Shown here: positions 62,094-64,000 of the stretch, in pieces
How the letters are laid out: each line of letters opens with the position of its first letter
How positions within the stretch are numbered: position 1 is the first letter of the stretch
Origin: Rhodococcus tibetensis
GTDB taxonomy: Bacteria > Actinomycetota > Actinomycetes > Mycobacteriales > Mycobacteriaceae
Direction: 5' to 3'
Length of the DNA stretch: 64,000 nt
Assembly: GCF_024438035.1 (NCBI RefSeq)
Contig: NZ_JANFQF010000014.1
Span: forward strand, 1 to 64,000
The notes under the pieces: model-generated
What the model saw: the letters and a program-made list of their open reading frames with translations, nothing else
Told to the model about the DNA's origin: nothing
Databases searched by the model: none
Translations under genes and position numbers: made by a program

Positions 62094-62582
62094 TTGAAAC
62101 GCTTGGTGGTAACCGCGGCAAGTTGCGCACTCCTCACACTGTCGGCCTGCGGATCCGACACCGAACCGACACCGACATCTGAAACATCCAGCTCCACCAC
62201 GAAGGCCACGACGACCTCGGCCACTTCGACGACGAAGACCTCGGAGTCGGTACCACCGGTCGTCCCGCCCGGCTCGAACGACGGTGTCGGCGGCGGTACG
62301 TCGGGGACAGGGTCGGGCGGCGGTGGCGGCGGCGGGCAAGCACCGGCCGCAGGCCAGCCGGCACCCGTGGTACCGCCGCCCGCACCCGTGGTACCACCGC
62401 CAGCCGTCGTGGTGCCGCCGCCAGCGGTAGTTGTACCGCCGCCGGCCGAAGGTGAGGATCCTCCTCCGGTCGAGGGTGAAGACCCACCGGTGGAGGGCGA
62501 AGACCCGCCTGCCGAGGGTGAGGACCCGCCCGCAGAAGGTGAGGACCCTCCTCCGGCCGAGGGTGAAGACCCGCCTGCCTAG
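62094..62582 (+). CDS. Repeat-rich lipoprotein
   Basis: 162 residues. The TTG start at 62094 has AGGAG six bases upstream. The signal peptide ends LTLSAC, with lipidated Cys19. A Thr/Ser-rich stretch and a glycine run follow. Then come Pro-Val-Val-Pro-Pro repeats and a tail of about nine GEDPP-type acidic repeats. It has no folded domain, so it may be a surface spacer or wall-interacting protein. Repeats of this kind vary in copy number between strains. Confidence 0.7.
   Translation: MKRLVVTAASCALLTLSACGSDTEPTPTSETSSSTTKATTTSATSTTKTSESVPPVVPPGSNDGVGGGTSGTGSGGGGGGGQAPAAGQPAPVVPPPAPVVPPPAVVVPPPAVVVPPPAEGEDPPPVEGEDPPVEGEDPPAEGEDPPAEGEDPPPAEGEDPPA
62460..62582 (+). repeat. Short tandem repeats encoding GEDPP units
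   Basis: About nine degenerate units of 15-18 bp encode (V/A)EGEDPP(P) at the C-terminus of the lipoprotein. The array is a candidate for slippage and length variation. Confidence 0.75.
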
Positions 62583-62680
62583 CGCGGTTGCTGACCCGCG
62601 CCACGCGCACCCGCACCTTCTCGGCGAATGCGGCGTACCGGACCTGTCAGGTCAGGCCAACGCCCGCGTCCTCGCGTCGG

Positions 62681-63346
62681 TCAGGTCAGTTCGCTGAATC
62701 GTTCGGTGTCGCGGACCTGTCCGGAGACGATGATGGTGTCGCCCGCAGCGATGACGGTGTCGGCGGTGGCGTAGGTGAAACCCTCGCCGGGTCGTTTGAT
62801 CGCGACGACGGTGACCCTGTATGTGGTGCGGACGGTGGTGTCGCCGAGCCGTTTCCCTATCACGGCCGCGGGTGGGGTGGTCTTGACCATCGCGAAGCCG
62901 TCGTCGAACTCGATGTAGTCCATCATCCGGCCGCGCACGAGGTGCGCTACGCGCTTGCCCATGTCGTGCTCGGGCCGCACGACGTGCGTGACACCGATCT
63001 GACGGAGGATCTTCGCGTGGGCGTTGCTGATTGCCTTGGCCCATACGTTCGGCACCGACATGTTGATCAACGCCGACGCGGTCAGCAGGCTGGCCTCGAG
63101 ATCGGAGCCGATCCCGACGACGGCCCGGTCGTAGTCGTGCACCGACAGCTGGCGTAGCGATTCCTCGTCGGTGGTGTCGGCGACAGCGGCGTGGGTGAGG
63201 CGGTGGGAGACTTTCTGGACCACCGCCTCGTTCGAGTCGATGCCGAGCACCTCGGCGCCCTGTGCCATCAGTTCGAGGGCGAGGGACTTGCCGAACCGGC
63301 CCAGGCCCAGCACCACCACGACATCGGAAGTCGGTTTCCTAGCCAA
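62681..63346 (-). CDS. TrkA/KtrA-type K+ uptake regulator (RCK)
   Basis: 221 residues: an RCK_N domain with the nucleotide motif GLGRFG and an acidic GIDSNEA at the end of the second strand, then a TrkA_C domain. It binds NAD(H) or ATP/ADP and c-di-AMP-type signals in relatives, and gates the membrane subunit encoded next to it. TTG start at 63346, with GAAAGG seven bases upstream, overlapping the transporter's stop by eight bases. Confidence 0.88.
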   Translation of the reverse strand: MARKPTSDVVVVLGLGRFGKSLALELMAQGAEVLGIDSNEAVVQKVSHRLTHAAVADTTDEESLRQLSVHDYDRAVVGIGSDLEASLLTASALINMSVPNVWAKAISNAHAKILRQIGVTHVVRPEHDMGKRVAHLVRGRMMDYIEFDDGFAMVKTTPPAAVIGKRLGDTTVRTTYRVTVVAIKRPGEGFTYATADTVIAAGDTIIVSGQVRDTERFSELT

Positions 63347-64000
63347 TGAACGGCCTTTCTTCGGGGAGTTCGTAGCGGCGATCCCGCTGCCGCGCAGCGA
63401 GGGCGCTGACCAGTGTGATCGAGCCGATCCGGCCCAGATACATCAGCAGGACCAGGATCAGCTGGCCCCACGCGGGTAGTTGCGCGGTGATGCCGGTGGA
63501 CAGGCCCACCGTCGCGAAGGCGGAGGTGACCTCGAACAGCAGCACGTTCAGGTCGAAGTCGGTGCCCGCCAGCAGCACGATCGTCGGGACCATCACCAGG
63601 GCGACACCGATCAGCGCGACCGACAGCGCCTGCCGCTGCACCCGCGGCGCGATCCGGCGGTCGAACACGACCACTGCACGATCACCGCGCACCTCGGCGA
63701 CGATCGCGAACAGCAGTAGCGCGAACGTGGTGACCTTGATGCCGCCGGCGGTGCCGCCGCTGCCGCCGCCGATGAACATCAGCACGTCCGTCACCAGCAG
63801 GGTCGCCGGATCCATCTGCGCGTAGTCGACACTGTTGAAGCCGGCGGTGCGGGGCATGATGCCCTGAAACGCGGCCACCAGCAGCTTCGCCCCGAGATCG
63901 TGGTCGCGCAGGGTGTAGCCCCACTCGAGTGCCAGCACCAGCACCGGACCGGCCACCAGCAGCACCGCGGTGACCGCCACGGTCAGCCGGGTGTGCAGGC
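63339..64000 (-). CDS. TrkH/KtrB-type K+ transporter, partial
   Basis: The C-terminal about 220 residues of a K+ transporter subunit; the gene continues beyond the right edge. Pore-loop segments with the filter-like patterns PRTAGFNSVDYAQ and FATVGLSTG are visible, as is the GGGSGGTAGGIKVTT gate loop. The stop overlaps the start of the TrkA-like gene. Together they form a potassium uptake system coupled to H+ or Na+. Confidence 0.9.
   Translation of the reverse strand, partial: LHTRLTVAVTAVLLVAGPVLVLALEWGYTLRDHDLGAKLLVAAFQGIMPRTAGFNSVDYAQMDPATLLVTDVLMFIGGGSGGTAGGIKVTTFALLLFAIVAEVRGDRAVVVFDRRIAPRVQRQALSVALIGVALVMVPTIVLLAGTDFDLNVLLFEVTSAFATVGLSTGITAQLPAWGQLILVLLMYLGRIGSITLVSALAARQRDRRYELPEERPFIG

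Overview
The window is GC-rich chromosomal DNA from an actinobacterium. A mycolate-type relative, most likely Rhodococcus or a close neighbour, is the best guess. The reasons are an LprG/P55 pair, a WS/DGAT wax-ester synthase family acyltransferase, an LGFP-repeat wall protein, a mycobacterial-type Dcd, a GH65/HAD pair, many GTG/TTG starts and frequent leaderless promoters. No insertion sequence, CRISPR array, phage gene or rRNA was recognised. One tRNA-Gly(CCC) is present.

Layout. 1-5.2 kb: a degraded segment carrying the lprG-p55 operon between two direct repeats (405-538 and 5012-5147), with one gene fragment and one frameshifted gene. 5.2-6.4 kb: a lipoprotein lipase. 6.5-20 kb: a Wzx/Wzy-type exopolysaccharide locus with a Wzz/BY-kinase-like protein, polymerase/ligase, LGFP-anchored glycosidase, three glycosyltransferases, flippase, acetyltransferase, two GDP-mannose-dehydratase family enzymes and a polyprenyl-phosphate glycosylphosphotransferase. 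20.4-22.8 kb: tRNA-Gly, an MpaB-like oxygenase, a TetR regulator and dcd.

22.8-45.7 kb is the outstanding part. Three paralogous STAND-ATPase/LuxR regulators accompany a set of large intracellular hydrolases: an LCAT-like lipase, a CHAT protease-NTPase-pseudosubtilase, a trypsin-NucA nuclease fusion and a 1039-residue multi-domain peptidoglycan hydrolase without a signal peptide. They also accompany a TIR-transmembrane-WD40 protein with a RipA-like membrane protein. Five transcription units in this region, including a 140-residue protein of unknown function, each have a palindrome of the form GAGTAG-N4-CTACTC or a close variant 60-125 bp upstream of the start codon. I propose a co-regulated self-destruction or conflict system that attacks lipid, protein, nucleic acid, NAD+ and cell wall. 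The functions are inferred from domains. The shared palindrome is read directly from the sequence.

45.7-64 kb is mostly ordinary accessory and housekeeping DNA: a Rdx protein, WS/DGAT, class I amidotransferase, VOC protein, SigG-like ECF sigma factor, ArsR-SRPBCC pair, PhoX-like protein, GtrA, MarR-DHA2 efflux pair, ArsR-CDF metal pair, a HAD-GH65-rhodanese operon, a repeat-rich lipoprotein and a Trk/Ktr potassium uptake pair that runs off the right edge.
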